Below the pieces are notes generated by a model. It saw only the letters and a list, made by a program, of their open reading frames with translations. It was not told where the DNA came from and made no database searches. 64,000 bases of DNA. Source: Rheinheimera sp. EpRS3 (GTDB lineage Bacteria; Pseudomonadota; Gammaproteobacteria; Enterobacterales; Alteromonadaceae). Made by a program: the position numbers and the translations under genes. Where the stretch lies: positions 62,001 to 126,000 of the forward strand of contig NZ_LNQS01000007.1 in the NCBI RefSeq assembly GCF_001513785.1, read 5' to 3'. Shown piece by piece: positions 47,244 through 54,005 of the stretch (within the stretch, counting starts at the first letter, position 1; the number at the start of each line of letters is the position of its first letter).

Positions 47244-47337
47244 GAGCCGATGTCTCTTTATGTCATCACAGAGTGTTTGAAGGAGTGCTGCTGGCACGAC
47301 TGAGTTGCTGTGGTGAGTAGAAAGAGATTTTCGGCTC
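47244..47337. repeat. Palindromic repeat P-C, inverted relative to P-A and P-B
   Basis: The conserved inner blocks appear in reverse orientation: CACAGAGTGTTTGA, then GAGTTGCTGTGGTGAG. The outer stem is again different but self-complementary (GAGCCGA plus CTCTTT pairing with AAAGAG plus TCGGCTC). It ends about 40 bases before the prpF start. Confidence 0.65.
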
Positions 47338-47378
47338 GTACTCCACGCGATAAACATAAACTTCATTGGGCAAAAACT

Positions 47379-48566
47379 ATGACAGCTCCACAAATAAAAA
47401 TCGCTGCTACTTATATGCGTGGCGGCACCAGCAAAGGCGTATTTTTTAAACTGGACGACTTACCAGCCGCCGCCCAAGTGCCCGGCACATCGCGTGACAA
47501 CCTGCTGCTACGGGTTATTGGCAGCCCCGATCCGTATGGTAAACATACCGACGGTATGGGCGGCGCTACCTCCAGCACCAGCAAAACCGTAATTTTAAGC
47601 CAAAGCAGCAAGCCTGAGCATGACGTTGACTACCTGTTTGGCCAGGTAGCGATAGACAAGCCGTTTATTGACTGGAGCGGCAACTGCGGCAACTTAACGG
47701 CGGCGGTGGGGTCATTTGCTATCAGCAACGGCCTGGTGGCCAAAGGGTGTATCCCACAAAATGGCATCTGCACGGTGCGCATCTGGCAGGCGAATATCAA
47801 CAAAACCATTATTGCTCATGTACCGATAACCAACGGCGAAGTGCAGGAAACCGGTGACTTTGAACTGGACGGTGTTACTTTCCCTGCGGCAGAAGTGCAA
47901 ATTGAGTTTTTAGACCCGGCCGCCGATGCAGGCGAGGGCGGTGGTGCCATGTTCCCCACCGGCAACCGGGTAGATGAGTTAGAAGTGCCCGGTATCGGCA
48001 CTTTTAAAGCTACGCTGATTAACGCCGGCATCCCGACTATTTTTGTGAACGCCGCCGATATCGGTTACAGCGGCACCGAGCTGCAAGATGCGATAAACGG
48101 CGATGCCGCCGCACTGACACGCTTTGAAACCATCCGCGCCTACGGTGCGGTAAAAATGGGCCTGATAAGCGATATTAGTGAAGCTGCCGCCCGGGCGCAC
48201 ACGCCGAAAATTGCTTTTGTGGCACCTCCTGCAAGCTATGTATCATCCAGCGGCAAGCAGGTAAATGCCAATGATATCGATCTTTTGGTACGGGCGCTGT
48301 CGATGGGCAAACTGCACCACGCCATGATGGGCACTGCCGCAGTGGCCATTGGCACTGCAGCAGCAATACCCGGCACCTTGGTAAACCTGGCTGCCGGTGG
48401 CGCAGCGCGTGAAGCCGTGCGCTTTGGCCATCCGTCCGGCACCTTGCGGGTAGGCGCAGCAGCAACACAGGTAAACGGGCAGTGGACAGTAACCAAAGCC
48501 ATAATGAGCCGCAGTGCGCGGGTATTAATGGAAGGTTTTGTGCGGGTGCCCGGCGATTGCTTCTAG
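47379..48566 (+). CDS. prpF: 2-methylaconitate cis-trans isomerase PrpF
   Basis: Isomerises the AcnD product so that it can be hydrated to methylisocitrate. The ATG at 47379 gives MTAPQIKIAATYMRGGTSKGVFFKLDDLP, the family start, and 395 residues; upstream in-frame sequence lies in repeat P-C. Motifs are GGATSSTSKTVIL and WSGNCGNLTAAVGSFAI, typical of the PrpF/diaminopimelate-epimerase-like fold. It is the last gene of the operon, with a strong terminator. Confidence 0.95.
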   Translation: MTAPQIKIAATYMRGGTSKGVFFKLDDLPAAAQVPGTSRDNLLLRVIGSPDPYGKHTDGMGGATSSTSKTVILSQSSKPEHDVDYLFGQVAIDKPFIDWSGNCGNLTAAVGSFAISNGLVAKGCIPQNGICTVRIWQANINKTIIAHVPITNGEVQETGDFELDGVTFPAAEVQIEFLDPAADAGEGGGAMFPTGNRVDELEVPGIGTFKATLINAGIPTIFVNAADIGYSGTELQDAINGDAAALTRFETIRAYGAVKMGLISDISEAAARAHTPKIAFVAPPASYVSSSGKQVNANDIDLLVRALSMGKLHHAMMGTAAVAIGTAAAIPGTLVNLAAGGAAREAVRFGHPSGTLRVGAAATQVNGQWTVTKAIMSRSARVLMEGFVRVPGDCF

Positions 48567-48596
48567 TTGATGCTGTGAGTATTTAGCAAGTTATCA

Positions 48597-48618
48597 GGGC
48601 GCTTCGGCGCCCTTTTTT
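48597..48618 (+). terminator. Terminator of the prp operon
   Basis: Stem GGGCGC/GCGCCC with loop TTCG, followed by six T. It overlaps the last bases of the convergent intI gene. Confidence 0.93.
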
Positions 48619-49582
48619 ACAGCAGTTGTGACAGCGGGCTTTTTACGCCAGCAGCACCGCGGTTTAGTACATGAGTGTAAATTTGTGTAGTACGCACATC
48701 GGTATGGCCTAATTGCTCTTGCACAGTGCGGATATCGGCGCCAGATTCCAATAAATGTGTAGCAAAGGAATGGCGTAGTATATGGCAGGTAACATTTTTG
48801 CAGATCCTTGCCTTTTTTGCTGCCAATTTAATTTCGCACCTGACGCAACTCTCGTCCAGATGGTGGCGGCGCAGTAGCTTAGTGTCGGGGTCGACGCTTA
48901 ACTGCATTGACGGAAACAAATACTGCCAGCCGAGCTCTTTGGACGCATTTGGGTACTTACGTCCCAGCGCATAAGGCAACCAGACACCCGCATAATTAGG
49001 GTTTGCCAAATCGGCCTGAAAATACTGCAGCACATGCTGGCTTTGCTGTTTTAGCGAAACAACTAATTCCGGCGCCAGAGTAGTACGTCGGTTTTTATTG
49101 CCTTTACCCTGCCATACCATTACAGACAGGTAGTCGTAATCAATATCATGCACGCGCAACCTAACAGCCTCCATTAACCGTAAACCACTACCGTACATTA
49201 ACTGCGCCAGCAGTTTATAACGTGGCTCAATAACCCTTAGCAGTGCCGCAATTTCGCTACGGGTTAGCACTACCGGCAGCTTGGGTGCAAGCTGTGAGCG
49301 ATTAAAGTTAAGGTTTAAAGACAAAGGTTTTTGCAATACGGCTTTATACAGAAAGCTCAGGGCATTAAGTGCCGATGCTTGAGTGCGTGGTGCAACATTA
49401 CGCTGATTAGTCAAATACGTTAAAAAACGCTCGACATCCTGTTCGGTTAACTGTGCCGGATGCTGTTTTTTGTTGAACAAGATATACATTTTTATCCAGT
49501 ACACATAGCCTTCAACCGTTCTTTTGGCATAACGGCGGGCATACATAAACTCAGCGATATACTGTAAAAACGGCGAGGCCAT
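48617..49582 (-). CDS. intI: Integron integrase IntI
   Basis: A tyrosine recombinase that moves cassettes between attC and attI. The ATG at 49582 has AAAGGTG 6 bases upstream and gives 321 residues beginning MASPFLQYIAEFM. The N-terminal SAM-like core-binding domain is about residues 1-90. The catalytic residues are Arg135 (GSGLRLMEA), His267 and Arg270 (CHILRHSF), His293 (GHTDVR) and Tyr302 (TQIYTH). The insertion at about 208-245 (KYPNASKELGWQYLFPS and on) is the patch found only in integron integrases. All catalytic residues are intact, so it may be active. It is convergent to prpF and divergent from its cassettes. Confidence 0.96.
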   Translation of the reverse strand: MASPFLQYIAEFMYARRYAKRTVEGYVYWIKMYILFNKKQHPAQLTEQDVERFLTYLTNQRNVAPRTQASALNALSFLYKAVLQKPLSLNLNFNRSQLAPKLPVVLTRSEIAALLRVIEPRYKLLAQLMYGSGLRLMEAVRLRVHDIDYDYLSVMVWQGKGNKNRRTTLAPELVVSLKQQSQHVLQYFQADLANPNYAGVWLPYALGRKYPNASKELGWQYLFPSMQLSVDPDTKLLRRHHLDESCVRCEIKLAAKKARICKNVTCHILRHSFATHLLESGADIRTVQEQLGHTDVRTTQIYTHVLNRGAAGVKSPLSQLL

Positions 49583-49604
49583 AACCAACACCTTTAAATA
49601 ATTC

Positions 49605-49624
49605 ACATGGATAAATAAACAGTA
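49605..49624 (-). promoter_or_regulatory. Weak LexA-box-like sequence before intI
   Basis: On the minus strand TACTGT is followed 8 bases later by CCAT, against the consensus CTGT-N8-ACAG (6 of 8 defined bases). It lies about 23 bases before the intI start, where SOS control of intI is often seen. The right half is poor. Confidence 0.25.
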
Positions 49625-49700
49625 GTTGGTTAATTCGTTGTTAGCAAATTAATCGCGAGGTTTTGCCACGCTTTCCACAGCGAATGCCAATATTAAAGTT

Positions 49701-49812
49701 AAAAATCTGTTGATTTAATTGGTTTTATTGGATAGCTTGTTGTTCATTATTAAAGATAGAAGGGAGCAAACGCTGCGTGAAAGCGTGTGCGCTCCAAACT
49801 ATAAAGCTGTTA
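49701..49812 (+). other. attI recombination site of the integron
   Basis: The region between intI and the first cassette, ending at CTGTTAG, where cassettes join after the G at 49809. It aligns gap-free with 5651-5762. Blocks shared by both copies (TGTTGATTTA, GATAGCTTGTT, AAAGATAGAA, GTGAAAGCGTGTG) may be integrase-binding repeats or the cassette promoter; a weak TTGATT-17-TAGCTT pair is present in both. Confidence 0.8.
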
Positions 49813-49844
49813 GCCGGTTCTATAAACATAGATTCGTTGGTTGT

Positions 49845-50654
49845 ATGGAAACTGAAAATAAATTTAAAAGCTTTATTGCAAGCAAACCTGGCACGAATTT
49901 TTGGCTACTTTTTAAAGTTGCTTCATATGACAGGTTAGTGCAAATGCAGAAGGGACTTATCTACATGAATAGTCTCGAGTACTTTTCAAGTTTAAAAGAT
50001 GAGGGAACTCTGGCTTTGCGAGCTGATGAGCTTGAGAAAGTTTATGGGATACTTCGAGCAGGCAAAACCCCAACGGGCCACACCACGTTATCTTTGAAAG
50101 TTGATGATGAAGAAATAGATATGGGTCCCGAAGCGGTTCTTACAGCTCATTTTCCAAGAGCTAAGAATACAATGTTATTTTGTATGGGAGCTTTTTCTGA
50201 CGGTGAAGATGGCTTAATACCTGGCGAAGTGGACAATAAGATATATTTTGATGAACGATTTCTTGAGTTTGGCTCACATATTCTTCTCATAAACAAGCCT
50301 AGGGATTTTTCAGAAAGAATAAACAAAGCACTTAAAAAAGTCTCTGGTGCCTTTAGCTCTAAGCTTTTGCATGATGGCTATGGGTTGGTTGGTTATAAGT
50401 CACTAGAAAATTACTCTGGCCCAATTGGCTTATATCTAAAAGACACAAAATACTCCTGGCAAATGGAGTTTAGAATTTCTTTTGGTGTTGAAGATCATTG
50501 TCTAAATTCCAAAGGTGCATTTGAATTAGAAATTGGTGATATTTCTGACATAAGTAGCATCATTCCGGTTCAAGCGCTTATCGATGAGCCGCTTTGTGTT
50601 AAAAGGCGAACATTTATAAAAAGCGGTGATGGTTATGAACAAGTTAATGGCTAA
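49845..50654 (+). CDS. Hypothetical protein, cassette 1
   Basis: A 269-residue soluble protein using the first ATG inside the cassette (49845). The open frame extends back through attI, but that part is not cassette DNA. The N-terminal WLLFKVASYDRLVQMQKGLIYMNSLEYFSSLKDEG and the later FCMGAFSDGEDG faintly recall proteins of the DUF2971 kind, but I cannot confirm a family. As the cassette next to attI it should be the best expressed and the most recently captured. No ribosome site is evident. Confidence 0.72.
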   Translation: METENKFKSFIASKPGTNFWLLFKVASYDRLVQMQKGLIYMNSLEYFSSLKDEGTLALRADELEKVYGILRAGKTPTGHTTLSLKVDDEEIDMGPEAVLTAHFPRAKNTMLFCMGAFSDGEDGLIPGEVDNKIYFDERFLEFGSHILLINKPRDFSERINKALKKVSGAFSSKLLHDGYGLVGYKSLENYSGPIGLYLKDTKYSWQMEFRISFGVEDHCLNSKGAFELEIGDISDISSIIPVQALIDEPLCVKRRTFIKSGDGYEQVNG

Positions 50655-50735
50655 CAAGGCGCATCACTCGCTCCCGTTGGTCGCTGGGACGCCAACCCGC
50701 TGCGCGGCTCGTCGCCCGTGTGCTTTGCGTTAGGG
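50649..50735 (+). other. attC1
   Basis: From GGCTAAC (which contains the cassette 1 stop) to GTTAGGG, 87 bp, G+C-rich and imperfectly palindromic in between. Confidence 0.8.
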
Positions 50736-50749
50736 CTAAGGAGTCAAAC

Positions 50750-51055
50750 ATGAGTGTAGAAAGTCAAATTCTGCTTGATGCCGGGCTAAGTGATGGTACC
50801 GCGAAATACCACATTTCAGACAACGGGCGAGATTTTGTTCTTGAAGTAGCGCAGAATGAAAAGCTTATCGAAGCTCTGGACGCTATAAATTTAAAGGGAT
50901 TAGCGACAACAATTCCATTGCATCAACGAGCTGTTGATAGCACAGGGACACCAGAGCTAAAAATCCAAGATTTTAAAATATACCCAGCGCCAAGAAACAA
51001 AACTGTACGCAATGGTATCCACAGCTATGTTTTTATTTATGCGCCAAAGCAGTAA
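50750..51055 (+). CDS. Hypothetical protein, cassette 2
   Basis: A 101-residue soluble protein. The ATG at 50750 has AAGGAG 7 bases upstream, a good ribosome site within the cassette. It starts MSVESQILLDAGLSDGTAKYHIS, with FVLEVAQNEKLIEALDAINL and a C-terminal IHSYVFIYAPKQ. It has no signal peptide, membrane helix or known motif. Confidence 0.72.
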   Translation: MSVESQILLDAGLSDGTAKYHISDNGRDFVLEVAQNEKLIEALDAINLKGLATTIPLHQRAVDSTGTPELKIQDFKIYPAPRNKTVRNGIHSYVFIYAPKQ

Positions 51056-51057
51056 GG

Positions 51058-51139
51058 CCCTAACAAGCGCCATCAAAAACGCGCCCTATGGGCGCTCGAC
51101 TCGCAACAAGTTGCTCGCGTTTGTGGCGGGCGTTATGTT
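51058..51139 (+). other. attC2 (subfamily alpha)
   Basis: CCCTAAC to GTTATGT, 82 bp. The sequence between is nearly identical to attC4 and attC12: CGCCATCAAAAACGCGCCC, a GGGCGC partner, and CTCGCAACAAGTTGCTCGCG. Confidence 0.9.
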
Positions 51140-51154
51140 GAAAAAGGAATTTAG

Positions 51155-51712
51155 ATGGCATTTCCATTATTAGAAACTGAACGGCTGTTGCTTACCGAAC
51201 TTCATGTTGATGATGCCGCTGGTTTGTTCAATTTGTTTTCCAACCCAGCGGTAGTCGAGTACTACGATTTAGATGTGTTTCGAGAACACAGCCAAGCGAC
51301 TCATTTAATTAATCTTTTTAAGTCAAGATATGAGGAACAGCAAGGCATTCGATGGGCGATCCGGTTAAAGTCATCTAAACAACTAATAGGCACCTGCGGT
51401 TTTAACTCGTGGAGCAGCAAAATGCGTCATGCCGTTATTGGTTATGATCTGCTTCCCGAATTTTGGCGGCAAGGTTATTCCTCAGAAGCCGTGCGAGCCA
51501 TTATTGGTGTTGGTTTTTCCGGAGCCTTAGCTTGCGGTGAGTTACATCGAATTCAAGCTGATACAGTGCCAGGCAATTACGCCTCTGAATCATTGCTTCG
51601 TCGGCTTGGGTTTAAAGAAGAAGGGCTTCGGCGTGAGTGTGGATACTGGAAGAATAAGTTTCATGATCTCAAGTGTTTCGGCTTGCTCCAACCTGAGTTC
51701 AGTACAACATAA
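51155..51712 (+). CDS. GNAT acetyltransferase (RimJ/RimL type), cassette 3
   Basis: A 185-residue acetyltransferase. It opens LLETERLLLTELHVDDAAGLFNLFSNPAVVEYYD, the typical RimJ/RimL start. It has IGTCGFNSW, GYDLLPEFWRQGYSSEAVRAII (acetyl-CoA loop RQGYSSEA) and NYASESLLRRLGFKEEG. AAAAAGGAA lies before the ATG. Members acetylate protein N-termini, antibiotics or small amines. GNAT genes are frequent in integron cassettes; the substrate is unknown. Confidence 0.88.
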   Translation: MAFPLLETERLLLTELHVDDAAGLFNLFSNPAVVEYYDLDVFREHSQATHLINLFKSRYEEQQGIRWAIRLKSSKQLIGTCGFNSWSSKMRHAVIGYDLLPEFWRQGYSSEAVRAIIGVGFSGALACGELHRIQADTVPGNYASESLLRRLGFKEEGLRRECGYWKNKFHDLKCFGLLQPEFSTT

Positions 51713-51784
51713 CAAGCCGCGTCAATCGCAGCCTTCGGCCCCTGCGACGCTCACAAGTTCGCGCGCTTGCGCGGGTCGTTAGGC
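51707..51784 (+). other. attC3
   Basis: ACATAAC to GTTAGGC (exact 3' core), 78 bp, with internal hairpins such as GCAGCC/GGCCCCTGC and a GCGCGC-rich right arm. Confidence 0.85.
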
Positions 51785-51795
51785 AGGTCAGTGCT

Positions 51796-52104
51796 ATGGC
51801 ATGGTTAGGAAGAAATGCAGTTTTTCTGATTAGCGGTTTCATCTTACTACCAGCTGCCACATATGCTCTATTTATGTGGTTAGCTTTTGGTTATGGTTTT
51901 GCTCGTGAACAATCCATAAATGCGGTTTTAGTGGCACTATTAATTTTGTCTTATTTTGCCGTATATATTTTATCTATTCGGTTTGCACTTAAACGGCTGA
52001 AGTTGTGCGGTAGTTACGGGTACTGGGATGTGTTGCCTGTTTTCTATTTTACAGCCCTATTTCTGTTTTTTTTCAGCGGTGGCTTGGGTTTTGATATCGC
52101 CTAA
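51796..52104 (+). CDS. Small membrane protein, cassette 4
   Basis: A 102-residue protein with three hydrophobic helices (about 8-30, 42-62 and 78-97) and a short basic loop RFALKRLKLCGSYGYW. No known family. The ATG is 12 bases after the attC core, and the stop lies within the next attC. Confidence 0.7.
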   Translation: MAWLGRNAVFLISGFILLPAATYALFMWLAFGYGFAREQSINAVLVALLILSYFAVYILSIRFALKRLKLCGSYGYWDVLPVFYFTALFLFFFSGGLGFDIA

Positions 52105-52179
52105 CAATCGCCATCAAAAACGCGCCCTTTGGGCGCTCGACTCGCAACAAGTTGCTCGCGTTTGTGGCGGGCGTTAAAT
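52099..52179 (+). other. attC4 (subfamily alpha)
   Basis: GCCTAAC to GTTAAAT, both exact cores, 81 bp. Nearly identical to attC2 and attC12. Confidence 0.92.
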
Positions 52180-52588
52180 GTCAGAGAATATGCATTCCAC
52201 ATTGAGTAAGTGGCTCGAAGAGCTCGAGGAAACAAAGATTTCTACCTCAGATCAGATCAATGATGGAGCTCGAGCAAATATGGTTTCATTCGGTGTTAAC
52301 GGCGGTTTGCTTCAAGAGTGGGGCAAAGAGTCACTAACAGGATTTTTGCATAGCTGCGCTAACCTTTACCAGCGAAAGAGCAACGATCTAAAAATGGTGT
52401 TCTATTCATGGTTCGATGAGCAAGCAGGGCAAGTCCGAATATCGGCAGTCAGTCAGGTTCATAGCAAATTGCCTTTTTCCTGCAAGCTAAACTCAACTAA
52501 TTTGAGCGAGGTGGTCAATGGCATTTACTCCAACGACTCAGGCTTATATACAAAAGGGGTATTAGATGTTTGGTGCCAAAACATTTAA
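52178..52588 (+). CDS. Hypothetical protein, cassette 5
   Basis: A 136-residue soluble protein. The first ATG overlaps the attC4 core (GTTAAATG), only about four bases into the cassette, so it has no ribosome site of its own. A second ATG at 52190 is possible. It reads MHSTLSKWLEELEETK at the start and has a central MVFYSWFDEQAGQVRISAVSQ. No family recognised. Confidence 0.68.
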   Translation: MSENMHSTLSKWLEELEETKISTSDQINDGARANMVSFGVNGGLLQEWGKESLTGFLHSCANLYQRKSNDLKMVFYSWFDEQAGQVRISAVSQVHSKLPFSCKLNSTNLSEVVNGIYSNDSGLYTKGVLDVWCQNI

Positions 52589-52669
52589 CAAGCGCAGTCA
52601 CAAACGGCCACTGCGTGGCCTGGACCTCACCCGCTGCGCGGGTTTCGGCCTGTGCTGCGAGCGTTAGGC
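52583..52669 (+). other. attC5
   Basis: ATTTAAC to GTTAGGC, both exact cores, 87 bp, G+C-rich between. Confidence 0.88.
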
Positions 52670-52675
52670 ACTAGT

Positions 52676-53026
52676 ATGCACATGAAAGATATCACAATTG
52701 GCTATGCATGCTTGGAGTGTAAAAAGGTCTTCAAGAAGCACAAGTATATTCAAGATAAGCATGGCAATTGGGAGCCCGTTGAATACAAAGTTGTATGCCC
52801 ACAATGCACCACTACAATGTACGAAACGGGCTCAGCATTCAAAGCGCCTAAGACCTCGGATTCAAAAGAGTGGGCCAAGCTCAAACCATTATTTGAGAGC
52901 GGCTATAAATTTAATCCAGATTTCGGTAACCCGTTTGAGGCGCAGCAAATAGAGAAAGTAGTTGTTCATAATGCCCCTAAGTCAGAATTTAGAAAGCCTG
53001 CAAGAAAGAGGTCAAAAAGTGCCTAA
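52676..53026 (+). CDS. Zinc-ribbon hypothetical protein, cassette 6
   Basis: A 116-residue protein. Two cysteine pairs, YACLECKKVF (CxxC) and VVCPQCTTTMY (CxxC), separated by about 32 residues, form a likely zinc ribbon in the N-terminal half. The C-terminal half is basic (KSEFRKPARKRSKSA), as in nucleic-acid-binding proteins. ATGs at 52676 and 52682 are both possible. I recall this layout as a recurrent uncharacterised cassette protein. Confidence 0.72.
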   Translation: MHMKDITIGYACLECKKVFKKHKYIQDKHGNWEPVEYKVVCPQCTTTMYETGSAFKAPKTSDSKEWAKLKPLFESGYKFNPDFGNPFEAQQIEKVVVHNAPKSEFRKPARKRSKSA

Positions 53027-53131
53027 CAAGCGGCTCAAACCGACCTCCACTGCGTTGCTCGTTCTGCGCTTATACGCTACGCTAGCGCAAAACAACCAAC
53101 TCCGTTCCGGCGGCTTAGCCGAGCGTTATAA
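53021..53131 (+). other. attC6
   Basis: GCCTAAC to GTTATAA, 111 bp, the longest in the array, with an internal TAGCG/CGCTA hairpin region. Confidence 0.82.
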
Positions 53132-53150
53132 GCCATAGGATAGATCGGTG

Positions 53151-53498
53151 ATGAAATCGTTAGTCGGGAAACTTGATGTACTCAGCGTTTTTATTGCATG
53201 GTTGCTTCTTATCGCTTTTTTTCTAGCACTGGGTTACGTTAAGTTTTTCTCTCCGCCGGAGTCTAGTGCGAGTCATTTGATATACATCTTCGGTGCGTTT
53301 TTTTGCGCCGTAGTTGTACATATTGTTTTGGCATTTTTTAATCGTTGCCCTCACTGCAATAAGTGTTTAACTGTTCAAGGGTTTAAATCGCCGCATCCAG
53401 CATCAAGTGGAGATTGGTCTAAAGTTGTTTGGCATTGGTTTTCAGGCTCAATCGTTTGTATTCATTGCGGTAACAGGGTCAACACAAATGGCTTATAA
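53151..53498 (+). CDS. Membrane-anchored zinc-ribbon protein, cassette 7
   Basis: A 115-residue protein with two N-terminal hydrophobic helices (about 8-30 and 42-62). A C-terminal soluble part follows with CPHCNKCL and, about 33 residues later, CIHCGNR, a zinc-ribbon pair. ATAGGAT lies before the ATG; a GTG one codon upstream is less likely. A membrane-linked sensor or adaptor is conceivable, but function is unknown. Confidence 0.72.
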   Translation: MKSLVGKLDVLSVFIAWLLLIAFFLALGYVKFFSPPESSASHLIYIFGAFFCAVVVHIVLAFFNRCPHCNKCLTVQGFKSPHPASSGDWSKVVWHWFSGSIVCIHCGNRVNTNGL

Positions 53499-53591
53499 CA
53501 AGTTGCTTAATTTCGTTCCGGCCACAAACAGCGTGGCCTCCACTGGACTGCCTACGCTACGCTGCGGCAGCCCATTAGCAAAGCGTTATGT
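53493..53591 (+). other. attC7 (subfamily beta)
   Basis: TTATAAC to GTTATGT, 99 bp. Nearly identical to attC11 and close to attC9: TTGCTTAATTTCGTTCCGGC, GGCCTCCACTGGACTGCC, GGCAGCCCATTAGC. Confidence 0.9.
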
Positions 53592-53598
53592 GTAATTG

Positions 53599-53817
53599 AT
53601 GAATTATCTCTTAACTATGAGTATTGGAAATAACAAAAATATACCTATGAAAGACTGCCCTTCTTGCAGTGGTAAAGGGGAAGTCGAATGTCCAGCATGC
53701 AAAGGTAAAGGTAGGCCTTTTGATTGTAGTCACTGTGGAGACATCGAAAAACCCGAATCGTGGGGTTTCGTGCCCTGTAACCGTTGTAATGGCACTGGTA
53801 AGGTTAATAGAGGTTAG
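53599..53817 (+). CDS. DnaJ-type zinc-finger miniprotein, cassette 8
   Basis: A 72-residue protein made almost entirely of CxxCxGxG-like repeats: CPSCSGKG, CPACKGKG, CSHCGD and CNRCNGTG. This is the cysteine-rich zinc domain of DnaJ without a J domain or substrate-binding domain. It could bind unfolded protein or act in metal or redox chemistry; this is inference. Several ATGs are possible (53599, 53617, 53647), none with a strong ribosome site. The stop is TAG, 15 bases before the attC. Confidence 0.7.
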   Translation: MNYLLTMSIGNNKNIPMKDCPSCSGKGEVECPACKGKGRPFDCSHCGDIEKPESWGFVPCNRCNGTGKVNRG

Positions 53818-53831
53818 TCCGTGCTTAAAAC

Positions 53832-53912
53832 ACATAACAAGGCAATGAAAAATCGCCCACAAAAAATGTGGGCTGGACTCGCTAACGCTCGCCTTTTATT
53901 GCGGCGTTATGA
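53832..53912 (+). other. attC8
   Basis: ACATAAC to GTTATGA, 81 bp, with an internal palindrome CCCACA/TGTGGG. Confidence 0.82.
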
Positions 53913-53927
53913 AGCAGGGAGGTTCTG

Positions 53928-54005
53928 GTGATATTTGAGTTCAAATTGCTAATTAAATGGAGTTGCCGAGACTGCCCAGACGAAGATGAAATTGAGGATA
54001 GCTGA
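53928..54005 (+). CDS. Possible 25-residue leader peptide, cassette 9
   Basis: GTG start with a strong ribosome site (GGGAGG, 5 bases upstream), encoding 25 residues with a CRDC pair and an acidic tail. It overlaps the start of the next gene by 20 bases in another frame. That arrangement suggests translational coupling, since the larger gene has no ribosome site of its own. Confidence 0.45.
   Translation: MIFEFKLLIKWSCRDCPDEDEIEDS

Noticed and set aside
49719-49844. N-terminal extension of the cassette 1 frame
   Set aside because: Lies in attI, outside the cassette; it would be lost when the cassette moves.
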